Part shown: positions 11,421 to 20,902 of the stretch, piece after piece
Layout: each line of letters opens with the position of its first letter
How positions within the stretch are numbered: position 1 is the first letter of the stretch
From: Limonium bicolor
Taxonomy: Eukaryota; Streptophyta; Magnoliopsida; Caryophyllales; Plumbaginaceae
Reading direction: 5' to 3'
NCBI GenBank assembly: GCA_023374045.1
Contig: CM041779.1
Coordinates: 298,478,167-298,542,166 of the forward strand
Length of the DNA: 64,000 bases
Notes under the pieces: generated by a model
What the model saw: the letters and a program-made list of their open reading frames with translations, nothing else
Told to the model about the DNA's origin: nothing
The model's database searches: none
Translations under genes and position numbers: made by a program

Positions 11421-14400
11421 CTAAACATGATGTGGCAGGAAAGAGGAATGATTGGTACTCAAATAATGGAGAGAAAATGTTACAGGACAAGATCAACTTG
11501 ATGTACAAACAATGTCGCAAGTATTCTTGCTACCTTCTCTGCCACCTCTGCAACGAAACTGATAAACAAACATTGTGACAAGGATTATTGGTACCTTCTC
11601 TATCAGCTCCGCATTTTCAGAGACAAGCTTCTCGATCAATGAACAAGCTGATTCAATCTCAGCTTTCAAATTTTCTGTTTCTGATGCATCATCATCCTGC
11701 ACATAATCAATGAGCCAAATTGAACAAAGCGTTCATATAATTTAACAAAGCAATTCAAATGGAAGTATGCGCTAAAGATATTAATGCTGATTCCAGACGC
11801 AACATCTGCCTTGTGTTTTGAAGGCGTTACGGCTGCAGATAGAGAATGAAGCTAAAAGAGGAGAGACGGAAACCTTAGGGATGGAGTCCACTGATGCTTG
11901 AGCAGAGGCGAAACTACCCTCTAGCTCCTGAATTCTTGATTGAAGGGTTGACAACTTATCAACCATCTGCTGGTTTTCTAGAGAAAGGTTCCTTTTTGAT
12001 TCTTCCAACTCGGCTACCTGCCAAGCTTCGGTTTTAATTACAGCATCAGAATAAATAGAATTTAATGTATAATTGTGCTGACAGGTGACATAGGGAAAAC
12101 AGAGCAACTGAGAAGCCAGCGACAATTCTGTTTCATTGTCGTAGATTGAAATTATAAGAGCACAGATATAAAATCAGCACCAAGATACCTGAACCTGGAG
12201 TCTTGAAATATCATCATTCAGAGATGAGATTGTCTCCCTGCTGCAAACCTGAAAAATGAGAGCATCACGGCTATCACAAACTGAACATATGAGATCCTGT
12301 AGTTTACTGTGTGTTTATTCAGTGTTTAAATGATCAGAAATGAGATTTACAGCCCTATGTTTATGAGCACCTATGGTAGGGTCTAGACAGTGATGGACCT
12401 AGAAACGAAAACCTGTGGGGGCAATATTGAAAATGTCATGAGAGTACATGAGGGGACCACTGGGAGGAAGGTGGAAAAGGTTTGACAGGTGTACAAAAGA
12501 AGAATCAAGAAGGAAACAAAATAACAAACTGATGGCACCAGCAAGAAATTGGCAGAGGGGGACTCGTACTGCACTGCTTTACTGTTATTTCCTGTTGCTT
12601 TATTTCCTTTCCAGTAGTAGTAACTATATATATAGGCAGTCCTGTAGCTAGACAAAGGCATCTGGATTATTACTTTCTTTTGGCCATTCGTGGAAATAGG
12701 CAGGGCTTGCCCTGAGGTCACTAGGCTCCTGCGGGAGAGGTTACTGCTCATTGCTTGGCCATTTTCGGCAAGCTTGTGTAAGGCTTAGTGCCTATCTATC
12801 CTCTATTATAGTGAACATTCTCTTCTTCCTGGTTATTAGGAGCCTTGCTCTCGATTAGTTCTCATCAATTGGTATCAGAGCCTAGATTCTGTTCAGTGGG
12901 GTGGGAGATGAACTCAATACACACAGACAAGCCTCCGATCTTCAGCGGAGAAAACCCCCGAGGTTGGCTGAACAAGGCGGAAGAATACTTCACCCTCAAA
13001 TCCATCCCCGATTGTTTCTGGTTTCAAGCAACGGGGGAGTGTCTCGAGGGGGAAATTTTTTGCTGGTTCGAAGAGGTGTGGATGGACTTCGGCGAGCTAC
13101 CGTGGCGGGATTTCCAGAAATTACTCCTTGATAGGTTTGGAAAATCTACTCACTCTCATGTGACACAAGAAATGGAGGTGAAGGAGCCATCCGGCAAGAA
13201 AAAGGTAGAAGAAACTGAGGAACTAGAGCAGACGGTTTTGTCGAATCCGGCGTTTCAGTCTGGAATGTTTGATGACCGGCTGGAATTCGAAGGACGGGAA
13301 TTTAACAATCCAGTGATGGTGACCGACAAGATAGAGGGAATCCAGGAATTGAGAGCAAAATCGAAGACACAAAGAAGGAGGAGGGATCGGAAGGTGATCT
13401 CTAGAAAGGAGGATGGTAATCGAAGGGAAGTGAGGAATAACTCTCTCGGTTGGTCCTATTATGCTGGTACGAAGAGTGGGGAAACAGAAAAAAGGAGAAG
13501 ACAGAAAATGATTCATCGATTGAAGAAGGAAAAGAAGAGAGGAAAAGAAAAGAAGAAGAGGAAGGATGATACCTGGGTGCGGTGGAATGCTTGGAGCGAC
13601 AGGGTGCTCAAGAACTATGGCGATTGTCCTTCCTCGATCTTGCAGGTGCACGGCTACAGTCTTCAGACAGGGGCGTTTCTTTCGACAGATTCAAAGACGC
13701 TCTAACGCCGGTCGCCAGTCGCTTGTGCTTCGTGGGAAGATGAGGAAGATGATTCACGAAAGAGTAGCGAAGGAAGAGGTGGCCGCTGGTGTCAATCGAA
13801 GACGTGGGAAGGAACGGCGGTTGAAGCACATAGAAAAGGGATTTTTTTTTCCTAAACCTGCCCAGAACCGGTTAATTTTTTCTAACCAGACCCAAAACCG
13901 TCTACCTTTTCCGGATTTTTTTCCTAAACCTACCCAGAACCGCTTAATTTCTTCTAACCAAACCCAAAACCGTCTACCTTTTCCCACCCCAGTCTACACA
14001 AACAGAACAGTGAATGGAATTCTGGAACGAACTCAAATAGGGAGCATCAATTCTGGGTCCCAATTTTTAATCTCTAAACCTAATTCCAGTAAAGTGTTCC
14101 AAAACCGAGCTTGTCCAAACTGTGCTCTTCATCAACTCTTTGGCTGGGCGAAATGGACCTCCTGCACGCCTCACCGCTCGATACACTCACAAGGGAAATT
14201 CAGGGGTGATTGCGTACGTGGGAGAAGAAGGCACACAGAGGACAGCGGGGGTTTGGTTGGTGCAACCATCAGGATAGACACCTCCAGTGCTGCCATCGCT
14301 GCTGCCCTTCTTCACCGCTGTTTTTCCCTTCTCACCACCTTGAGGACAAGGTGGTTTAACGGGGGAGGGATGATGAGAGTACATGAGGGGACCACTGGGA

Positions 14401-17400
14401 GGAAGGTGGAAAAGGTTTGACAGGTGTACAAAAGAAGAATCAAGAAGGAAACAAAATAACAAACTGATGGCACCAGCAAGAAATTGGCAGAGGGGGACTC
14501 GTACTGCACTGCTTTACTGTTTTTTCCTGTTGCTTTATTTCCTTTCCAGTAGTAGTAACTATATATATAGGCAGTCCTGTAGCTAGACAAAGGCATCTGG
14601 ATTATTACTTTCTTTTGGCCATTCGTGGAAATAGGCAGGGCTTGCCCTGAGGTCACTAGGCTCCTGCGGGAGAGGTTACTGCTCATTGCTTGGCCATTTT
14701 CGGCAAGCTTGTGTAAGGCTTAGTGCCTATCTATCCTCTATTATAATGAACATTCTCTTCTTCCTGGTTATTAGGAGCCTTGCTCTCGATTAGTTCTCAT
14801 CAAAATGTTATTCCGTAGAAAACTGAGAATGAAATAAAGACCATATAATTGTTCCCCGTGAGCCTTTATCATCTAAAAAATAATACTCCCTCCTACTTCA
14901 AAATATAAGTCATTTTAGAGATGAATCTAACCTAATTTAAGTCTAGATACATCTCTAAAACGACTTATATTTTAAATAGAAGGTAGTACATAATAATATT
15001 ATTTTTAATAAACTTAAAAGTTTTGATTCTACATTAATGATTAGGTTATCACTGTTTAATTCATCACCTAAAATTATATAATATTTTATCTAGTTTTTCC
15101 ATATATAGACATATTTTTTGTATTGTTCCAAAAACCTGTGGGGGTCAACATGTGCGTCCGCCACTGGGGCTAGATAACCTAAGGGAATAGACCTTGGAAG
15201 TGTCCGTGTAAGAAATATAAATAACTGAACAGGTACAATTAATTATATGCTGGACAGGCATATAAACCTAATTAATTATAGAACGAATAAATGCACTATT
15301 TCCTAGACTAATACTGTTTGTTCAACACTTCCCCTCAAGCTGGGTTTGTAAATGTCTTTCATGCCCAGCAGGAAGATAAGATTATAAAATCTATGACTAT
15401 GGAGAGGTTTAGTAAACACATCTGCAATCTGCTCTTTGGAGGGGATATAGTCAATTAGACCTCCTTCAATCTTCTTGATGAAGTGCCGTTCAATCTTAAT
15501 GTGCTTGGTTCAATCATGCTGGACAGAATTGTGGGCTATGCTGATTGTAGACTTGTTGCCATATCTCAACTCCATGGGACCTTTCCATTTGATTTGTAAA
15601 TCACATACAATAATTTTGACCCAAAGAAGCTCACTTAGACCATTTGCAAGAGCTCTCAGCTCAGATTCTGCTGAGGATCGAGCCACAACATTCTATTTTT
15701 TGCTTCTCCATGTCATAAGATTTTGTGCAAACACACGGAACCTTGTAGTGGACCGTTAGTCACCCAGAGAGCCATCATAATCAGCATCAGTGATGGCTTG
15801 AACTGTTAGTTGTTCCCCATTTTTTGAACAAGATCCCTTGACCTGGAGTCCTCTTTAAGTCATCAGTGATGACTTCTAGATGCGGTTTTCTTGGATCATG
15901 CATGAACTAACTTATAACACTTACCGCATAGGAAATATTAGATCTAGTATGGGAAAGAAATATCAACTTACCACACAAACGCTGATACATAGATGAATCA
16001 ACTTTCTGCTCATTATGAGCACTGTTGAGCTTAAGATTGGGATCCATCGGTGAAGTAGCTGGTCAACACCCACTCTTGCTTGTCTGACTTGGAAGGTATG
16101 AGATATACTTTTGTGACTGATAAAGATGCTTTGAGATGAGCGGGTAACTTCAATTCCAAGGGAATATTTGAGAAAGCCAAGGGAGGTCATCTCAAATTTT
16201 GGTTTGAGCTGCTTTTCTAGATACTACACTTGATCTTAGCCAAAAGGTCAAGAAAGGTATAGCTGCTTTTCTAAATGATGACTCTTTGTTGAATCATTAC
16301 CAATAATAATAATGTCATCAACGTAGACAAGAAGGATAGTAGCTCCCCTGGGCGAGAATGTTTGAAAAACAACATATGATCGCCCTAACTTAGTCTATAA
16401 CCAGCAGCTCGAACAACTTTGGTGAAACGATCAAACCAAGCTCAACGGGACTGTTTGAGGCCATAGAGGGCCTTTTTTAACTGACATACTTTGGTAGAGG
16501 TAGACTCACCATTAAAGCCTGAAGGGATTCGCATATAAATCTCATCATGCAGGTCACCGTGGAGAAAGGTATTAGCTTCCAATCAAATACTTCTAAACAC
16601 TATTGGGGTGAAGCTATACTAACATGTCGTATTATCAACAAGTTGCCCACTATGACCATAATCATTAGGGGTTTGAAGAGATTGCAGCATTGCTCTAAGT
16701 TGCTGTATTTCTTCTACAGATATGGATGAGGATGCAAAGTTTCCATATGTATAAGAGGCAGAATTTGCGCATCCAGCACTAGGACCACGTTGATTTTGAC
16801 CCTTTTTGCTACTCTGTAGGTGAGGATATAGCTTCCAGCATTGATCAATGTTGTGATTAGACCGCTTACAATGATCACACCATCTTCTTTCTTTTTCTTT
16901 AGGAGTCTTAGTAGAAACCGTTCTAACAGCTAGAGTTGTGTTGTCCACTATCTTATGGTCCAACACGATGTTGTGTCTGCTCTCTTCATATTTTACAATA
17001 GCTATGGCAAAGGACAAAGCTGGAATATTGTTAAGGATTTGAGCACGAACCTGATCATATTTTGGATTTAGGCCAGAAAGAAGCAGTACAGTCATTGCTG
17101 ATTCAGGTAATTTTTGTGATGAGTGGCATCAGCAGCACATGACCAAGTAAAGGTTTGATACTAATCAAGTTAGGACCACCGCCACAGGGGATCAGTACCA
17201 TATTCTGTGACAGATCTAGTACCTTGCTTGAGAGGTATGGTTTGAAGCCACAAATCATAGACAAAGGCACCGTCCTGGGCTGAAGAGTAGGATTGTTATA
17301 TGAAATCCCAAATTTCTTTTGCAGTTTCTAGATAAAGACACGTGCTACTAATATCTGGGTCAATTAGAGTCCCATTACCAGGCACAAATATTGGCATTGA

Positions 17401-20127
17401 TTTTTTGCCACTCAGCACCATTGTCCCCTTCTGCTTGCTTTGATTTTGTAAGGTGGTGATCAAGGTCTTTGCCGCAGAGAAGAGTGTTCACCGATTTAGA
17501 CCAACCAAGGTAGTTTGATCCATTAGATAGGATGAATGGACTGGGGGTAGGTCGAACTTCTGATGTTTGAGGGCAGCAACGGCGGCAGCTGCAACACTTG
17601 CAATGGTGGAGTGGTCTGGTGGAGACATCGCAGGAGTGTTAAAGAAAAGGGTGGAGACACCTAAAAGATAGATTTAGTGAAAAGATAGATTTAGTGCAAG
17701 AAGATTGGAGATACACTAGGGAGAGAGGTGAGCTGAGAGCACTGCAAGAGAAAAGAACAGCAAGATGGGGCAAAGATGCCCAGAAAGAAAAGGTAGGGTG
17801 CTAGAGATTTAGAGATGAAAGTGTAACCAGAAATCAAATTGGAGGCACCAGTGTTTAGTGTTAGGAATGAAGAAGCTGGCGGCAGCCAGAGAGAGTGGTA
17901 AGGGTAGGTTTAGGCTCCGATACCATGTAGTTTACTGTGTGTTTATTCAGTGTTTAAATGATCAGAAATGAGATATACATCCCTATATAACCCTAAGGGA
18001 AGATAAACCTTTGAAGTCTCTATATAGGAAATATAAATAACAGAACAGGGACAATTAATTACATACCGGACAGACAGAAGAACCTAATTAATTACCGAAA
18101 CAATAAATACACTATTTCCTAGACTAATTGTGCCTGTTCAACAGATCTTAATTAGTCAAAGTAACTATGTCAGTTGGAACTTCAAAGTTGAAGCAAGAAT
18201 CAGTGCATAGCAAAAGGGTACTAGAGGAGAAAATGCAATATATAGCTAGTAAGCAGCAAAACAAACTTTTTATGTAACTGCACAAAGCACTTTGCAAGGA
18301 TCCCCCAGTAGGTACAAAAAGACAGCAATGTAATATAAAGCAATGACAAGCGTACCTCTTTTCTGATCGAAGAAACTCGTTCATCTTCAAGAGCTTTAAC
18401 TTTCGCCTGCAAATTTATTTTACCGCAATAGCATATTCAAATAGACATGGTACAGCTGAATAGCCTCTGAATGAGGTTTAACATGTTACATGCACAGCTG
18501 AGAAACACAAAGCCATGCATAGGCAACTTGATAGATCAAGGAGGTCTAACCTCCGTTGAGCATAAAACATCCTTCTCTTGCATTAGCTGGCCTATATATT
18601 TCTCCAGGGAGATCTGCATAGGGGATATCAATTTATCATCAGCATGCAACGCTCGTTTTTGTAAGAGAAGTGACATGAGAGCAACCAACAAAATCAGCCA
18701 TCTATGACATTAAAGTACCAAGACTACCTTTGTCCCTCCTTATCTGAAGGTAAAGTGCCATGGAAATGAGTGTGATGTATGAGAACAACCATGTCAAAAT
18801 CAGCAGGTAGGTACATTCATATGATGCAGGACCAACATTGAAAATGTCTAAGCCTACAGGTATAATTTACCAGATTCTCACATGATAATCCAAAACATAT
18901 AAGAGCTCAGAGACAATATTGTGCCCGACGAATAAGCATCGCGCTTACAAACTGTGCTATTAATATAATAATTATGCCCATGACTTTAAAATTTCTAGGT
19001 ACTGATACAGAAAGTGTATTATAGATTACCTTCTTCTGGTGCCAGGACTCCCTCTCTTCCTGTAATTCTCCAACTTTTATTTCCAAGTCAACCTGAAAGT
19101 AGCCAAACAAATACAGGTCAGAGGCCAGCGAGCTCATGTGCATCACCTTGGCACTTTCTGATTTTAATGAAAGAACAAAATGTCATACAAGGATACCTCC
19201 TTTTGATGCAAATAGTCTGTCTCTTCCTGTAATTTTCTAACTTTCTCATGTAATTCCGCCTGAAAAGAATCACGAATCCAGTCAGAGGAGCTGCTTGTAA
19301 TAAATTGCCCTGGTATAGTCTTGTGTGTTATGAAATTTCTGTACCTCCTTATGGATCTGAAGTTGCTTATCCCGTAGCAGCCCTTCTATGTAATCCTTTT
19401 GACTTTCCTATGAAGAAAATTGCAAATATCAATATACAACATAGCTTGACAACAGACTCAAAAGAAAAAGACATATCTGCTATACAAGTTTTTATTTTGC
19501 AACATTGATAAGATGACATGTACAAGAAACAGGAATTAATTGGGTCGTTGATATACTACACCACAAACCGAACAAAGAAGCCACGGTTTTCCCACATGAT
19601 GCAGTACAAGAAAAGAATACCAGCACAAACAAGCATCAGTTAACAACTGTATACAATATAAGTATGTATGTCATAACAACATTCATATTTCAACAAGTAA
19701 AAAACGTAGATATCAACAAATTACATCTCCAGAAATCTAGGATACTGAACAATGGGCAGTGTCGCAGCCTAATGTAAAAAGCTTACATTTCAAAAATAGA
19801 ATTAGTTACAAGAATGTGTCGATCCATTTCCTTAAAGAAAAGACATGGATCCATGACCCAGGACAAAAGCAGGAATAGCGGTTGTCAACTTACCACATTT
19901 GAATCAGCACTCTGACGCCTATTATACTCCAGAACATCCTCCTCCGCACCACCGGACTGATTCAGATGAATGACACCTTGGGTTTCCATTGGCAGGTTAT
20001 GGTGATTTTCTTCGGGGACATCACCATTATTGTCTTTTGAAATCTTTTGGGCCGTGCTTGATGTGGAAACATCAGTAGTTTTGTTCTGCTTATTCTTCTT
20101 TTTCTTATTCTTCTTTTTCCCTTCCAT
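10959..20127 (-). CDS. Coiled-coil protein, ten predicted exons
   Basis: The only cellular gene I can support. Predicted exons: 19894-20127, 19345-19407, 19197-19259, 19030-19092, 18551-18613, 18356-18406, 12189-12248, 11874-12017, 11595-11696 and 10959-11420. All junctions are GT/AG in phase 0, giving about 434 aa. The N-terminus is very Lys/Asn-rich (GKKKNKKKKNKQNK), then acidic and disordered. The middle is heptad-patterned coiled coil. The C-terminal exon is Ser/Gly/acidic and ends with an apolar stretch, LIGAPFRLISFFASYVSGA, which may touch a membrane or partner. I do not recognise the family. It has no catalytic motif, and a scaffold or tethering role would be a guess. Start choice: the ATG opens exon 1 in frame, with non-coding DNA upstream. 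The exon 6-7 intron is swollen to 6.1 kb by nested transposons, but splice sites on both sides are intact. Confidence 0.75.
11595..11696 (-). CDS. Coiled-coil gene, exon 9 (102 nt)
   Basis: The acceptor is TGTGCAG and the donor GTACCAAT. It encodes 34 residues including SACSLIEKLVSENAELIEK, a leucine-zipper-like segment. Confidence 0.75.
11874..12017 (-). CDS. Coiled-coil gene, exon 8 (144 nt)
   Basis: The acceptor is TTGGCAG and the donor GTTTCC. It encodes 48 residues, starting VAELEESKRNLSLENQQ, with clear heptads. Confidence 0.75.
12189..12248 (-). CDS. Coiled-coil gene, exon 7 (60 nt)
   Basis: The acceptor is TTTTTCAG and the donor GTATCTT. It encodes VCSRETISSLNDDISRLQVQ. The acceptor lies only about 45 bp from the copia insertion point. 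Confidence 0.65.
12436..12867 (+). repeat. 5' LTR of the young element
   Basis: A 432-bp direct repeat of 14371-14802. It contains a TATATATATAGGC box near 12627-12640 that could be its promoter. Its first dinucleotide is TC instead of TG. Confidence 0.9.
12908..13705 (+). CDS. gag-like protein of the young non-autonomous element
   Basis: A 265-codon ORF starting 26 bp after the PBS. The N-terminal third resembles Ty3-type Gag (PIFSGENPRGWLNKAEEYF and, near residue 73, LPWRDFQKLLLDRFG). The rest is extremely basic, rich in Lys, Arg and Glu (for example KKEKKRGKEKKKRK), and could bind nucleic acid. No zinc knuckle, protease, RT or integrase follows. The start was chosen as the first ATG after the PBS in this frame. 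It may produce a packaging protein, or may only be retained sequence. Confidence 0.65.
   Translation: MNSIHTDKPPIFSGENPRGWLNKAEEYFTLKSIPDCFWFQATGECLEGEIFCWFEEVWMDFGELPWRDFQKLLLDRFGKSTHSHVTQEMEVKEPSGKKKVEETEELEQTVLSNPAFQSGMFDDRLEFEGREFNNPVMVTDKIEGIQELRAKSKTQRRRRDRKVISRKEDGNRREVRNNSLGWSYYAGTKSGETEKRRRQKMIHRLKKEKKRGKEKKKRKDDTWVRWNAWSDRVLKNYGDCPSSILQVHGYSLQTGAFLSTDSKTL
13846..13985. repeat. Tandem duplication of about 70 bp
   Basis: Two copies of a unit starting CCTAAACCT(G/A)CCCAGAACCG and ending CCGTCTACCTTTTCC stand side by side inside the young element. In one plus-strand frame they encode a repeated PKPxQNRLIxSNQTQNRLPFP pattern. The frame is open from 13566 to 14420, runs into the LTR and has no other support. 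Confidence 0.75.
14371..14802 (+). repeat. 3' LTR of the young element
   Basis: A 432-bp direct repeat of 12436-12867 with the intact TG start, preceded by a purine-rich PPT and followed by the AAATG duplication. Confidence 0.9.
14886..14986. mobile_element. Short Stowaway MITE (101 bp)
   Basis: Flanked by TA (14884-14885 and 14987-14988). It is nearly one hairpin: the left arm contains AAAATATAAGTCATTTTAGAG and the right arm its near complement. It is inserted in the hAT element at 12388-15166. Confidence 0.8.
15340..16575 (-). pseudogene. copia reverse transcriptase and RNase H, degenerate
   Basis: From right to left: RT start NTFLHGDLHDEIYM, then KKALYGLKQSR. The catalytic motif VYVDDIII is at about 16314-16331, then SLGFLKYSLGIEV (16190-16150). 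RNase H follows, with SSAESELRALANGLSELLW and VFTKPL at about 15700-15400. Stops and frameshifts occur throughout, and the frame is also broken by the U2 fragment at 16220-16260. Confidence 0.8.
16220..16260 (-). pseudogene. Retroposed 5' fragment of U2 snRNA (41 nt)
   Basis: The minus strand begins ATACCTTTCTTGACC and ends AAGATCAAGTGTAGTATC. This equals nucleotides 1-41 of plant U2 snRNA as I know it, with A for G at position 13. The 13-bp sequence AGCTGCTTTTCTA is duplicated exactly on both sides (16207-16219 and 16261-16273). Outside the duplication the copia RT frame continues. So a truncated U2 cDNA was inserted with a target-site duplication. It has no poly(A), no U2 promoter and cannot act as a spliceosomal RNA gene. 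Confidence 0.85.
16583..16653 (+). pseudogene. Inverted copia integrase snippet
   Basis: On the plus strand this reads KHYWGEAILTCRIINKLPT, matching the C-terminal part of copia integrase (the WGEAVLTA...INRLP region). RT to the left and gag to the right are both on the minus strand. It therefore looks like filler DNA at the junction of an internal deletion. The borders are approximate. Confidence 0.6.
16619..17627 (-). pseudogene. copia gag, frameshifted
   Basis: Capsid gene of the intron copia. It starts near 17627 (MSPPDHSTIASV) and passes through copia-type NYLGWSKSVNTLL after a frameshift. After further breaks it is open at 17095-16619. The open part carries the zinc knuckle C-x2-C-x4-H-x4-C (CDHCKRSNHNIDQC), which binds the element's RNA. 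It ends at an abnormal junction with an inverted integrase fragment, so no polyprotein can be made. Confidence 0.8.
18356..18406 (-). CDS. Coiled-coil gene, exon 6 (51 nt)
   Basis: The acceptor is TTTGCAG and the donor GTACGC. It encodes AKVKALEDERVSSIRKE. It is the last exon before the transposon-filled intron. Confidence 0.7.
18551..18613 (-). CDS. Coiled-coil gene, exon 5 (63 nt)
   Basis: The acceptor is TATGCAG and the donor GTTAGACC. It encodes 21 residues with IGQLMQEKDVLCSTE, again the same three-heptad pattern. Confidence 0.7.
19030..19092 (-). CDS. Coiled-coil gene, exon 4 (63 nt)
   Basis: The acceptor is CTTTCAG and the donor GTAATC. It encodes 21 residues with VGELQEERESWHQKK, in register with exon 3. 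Confidence 0.75.
19197..19259 (-). CDS. Coiled-coil gene, exon 3 (63 nt)
   Basis: The acceptor is CTTTTCAG and the donor GTATCC. It encodes a 21-residue segment with KLQEETDYLHQKE, closely resembling exon 4. Confidence 0.75.
19345..19407 (-). CDS. Coiled-coil gene, exon 2 (63 nt)
   Basis: The acceptor is ...CATAG and the donor GTACAG. It encodes ESQKDYIEGLLRDKQLQIHK plus E, exactly 21 residues or three heptads. It is too short for ordinary ORF finding. Confidence 0.7.
19894..20127 (-). CDS. Coiled-coil gene, exon 1 (78 codons)
   Basis: Begins at the ATG and ends before the donor GTAAGTTGAC. It encodes the Lys/Asn-rich head and an acidic, His/Gln-containing linker. The basic run could act as a nuclear or RNA-binding signal, but that is inference. 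Confidence 0.75.
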
Positions 20128-20902
20128 CTTGTGTAAGTCGCTAAATTATAAGCCGAACTGAAACAGCTCGGCCACCGTAAACCTAATCAAACCACAGTAT
20201 AAAGTGCGTCTTTAGACGGATGAAACGGATTAGTCGAAATCAGACGCGTTTTTATCCCATACGGATTGACCAAATCAGCTGATACCCAGATCGCAAAACA
20301 TGCATCGAAGAGCGAGATCGAGATCAAGTGATATTTGTGAAGAAAAAAAATTCAACCCCCATAGGCCTTCGAGGTCGAAATCAAAGATCTAAAGGATTGA
20401 ACGACGCGAGGGGCAGAAATAAGCAGAATAAGGAGAATGGACTGATACGTACAAATGAATATTGCAATGCCGAATGCTGTTTAACAATCACAACGAGCCA
20501 AAATTGTGGAAGTGAACCGAAAGGTTGTCGGAAACGGGAAGATCTTCGGGCAGAAATGAGGGAAGTTTTTTAGCTCTCTCTTGATAGCGCCGCTAAGAGT
20601 TCGGTGAACGGTGATGATGGTTTAGAAATGATAGATCGTTTGATAGACACCATAACAGCTGCGGCCGGCGGGTTATTCTGACAGTGACATCCTCATCCCA
20701 TTCAACAAAAAAAAGCCGAAGAAGGGGAAGGAAGGAATGATGCACCGTTACGATTCGTTGCCGAAGACAGTTGGAATTTGGAAACGCCAAACTCAGCGCC
20801 ACCACCTTCGATTAGTGAAACGTGCTTTGTTTTTCACCGTCTCTAACGTGCCTGTTTCATCGCGTAAAATAGAATTTTATATATAATAAGAAGGGTTTGT
20901 AG
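20128..20902 (-). promoter_or_regulatory. 5' flank and likely promoter of the coiled-coil gene
   Basis: Upstream DNA of the gene up to the next transposon. It is less AT-rich than the surroundings and has no convincing TATA box that I can see, as in many housekeeping plant genes. Short ORFs here (20328-20573 on plus and 20593-20805 on minus) show no recognisable features. Confidence 0.35.

Larger units (their letters stand above)
12436..14802 (+). mobile_element. Young non-autonomous LTR retrotransposon (2,367 bp)
   Basis: The LTRs at 12436-12867 and 14371-14802 are each 432 bp. I count three differences between them (second base, one A/T, one G/A). The ends are TGATGAGA...TCTCATCA, and the left copy is mutated to TC. 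The PBS TGGTATCAGAGC (initiator Met) is at 12870-12881, and the PPT ACGGGGGAGGGA lies just before the right LTR. The 5-bp TSD AAATG is exact at 12431-12435 and 14803-14807. It carries only a gag-like ORF and no pol, so it must use enzymes from another element. Confidence 0.92.
12388..15166. mobile_element. Non-autonomous hAT element inside copia 3' LTR
   Basis: The ends are CAGTGATGGAC (left) and, as complement, CAGTGGCGGACGCAC (right). Next to both ends is an AACCTGTGGGGG-type word. The 8-bp flanks GGTCTAGA (12380-12387) and GGGCTAGA (15167-15174) differ at one base and fit a hAT TSD. Without the LTR element at 12436-14802 it would be about 410 bp with no coding capacity. Confidence 0.8.
12298..18143 (-). 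mobile_element. Ty1/copia retrotransposon, degenerate, in gene intron
   Basis: The 5' LTR is 17926-18143 (218 bp). The 3' LTR is 12298-12387 plus 15175-15327, split by a hAT insertion. Both begin (plus-strand reading) TGTAGTTTACTGTGTG and end TTCAACA. The PBS on the minus strand (17914-17925) reads TGGTATCGGAGC, the initiator-Met type. A PPT (GAGGGGAAG) lies at 15328-15336. The flanks are GATCC (12293-12297) and GATCT (18144-18148), a 5-bp TSD with one mismatch. The interior is only about 2.6 kb, so much of protease, integrase and RT has been lost. Orientation is the same as the host gene. Confidence 0.85.

Noticed and set aside
13566..14420. 284-codon ORF in the young LTR element
   Set aside because: It is in another frame than the gag-like ORF, spans a tandem duplication and runs into the LTR. 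Its length seems due to GC content and no domain is visible.
15475..15759. 94-codon plus ORF
   Set aside because: It is the antisense shadow of copia RNase H, which reads clearly on the minus strand.
16220..16260. Functional U2 snRNA gene
   Set aside because: Only 41 nt are present, with no upstream element or TATA of plant snRNA genes. The target duplication shows it is a retroposed fragment.
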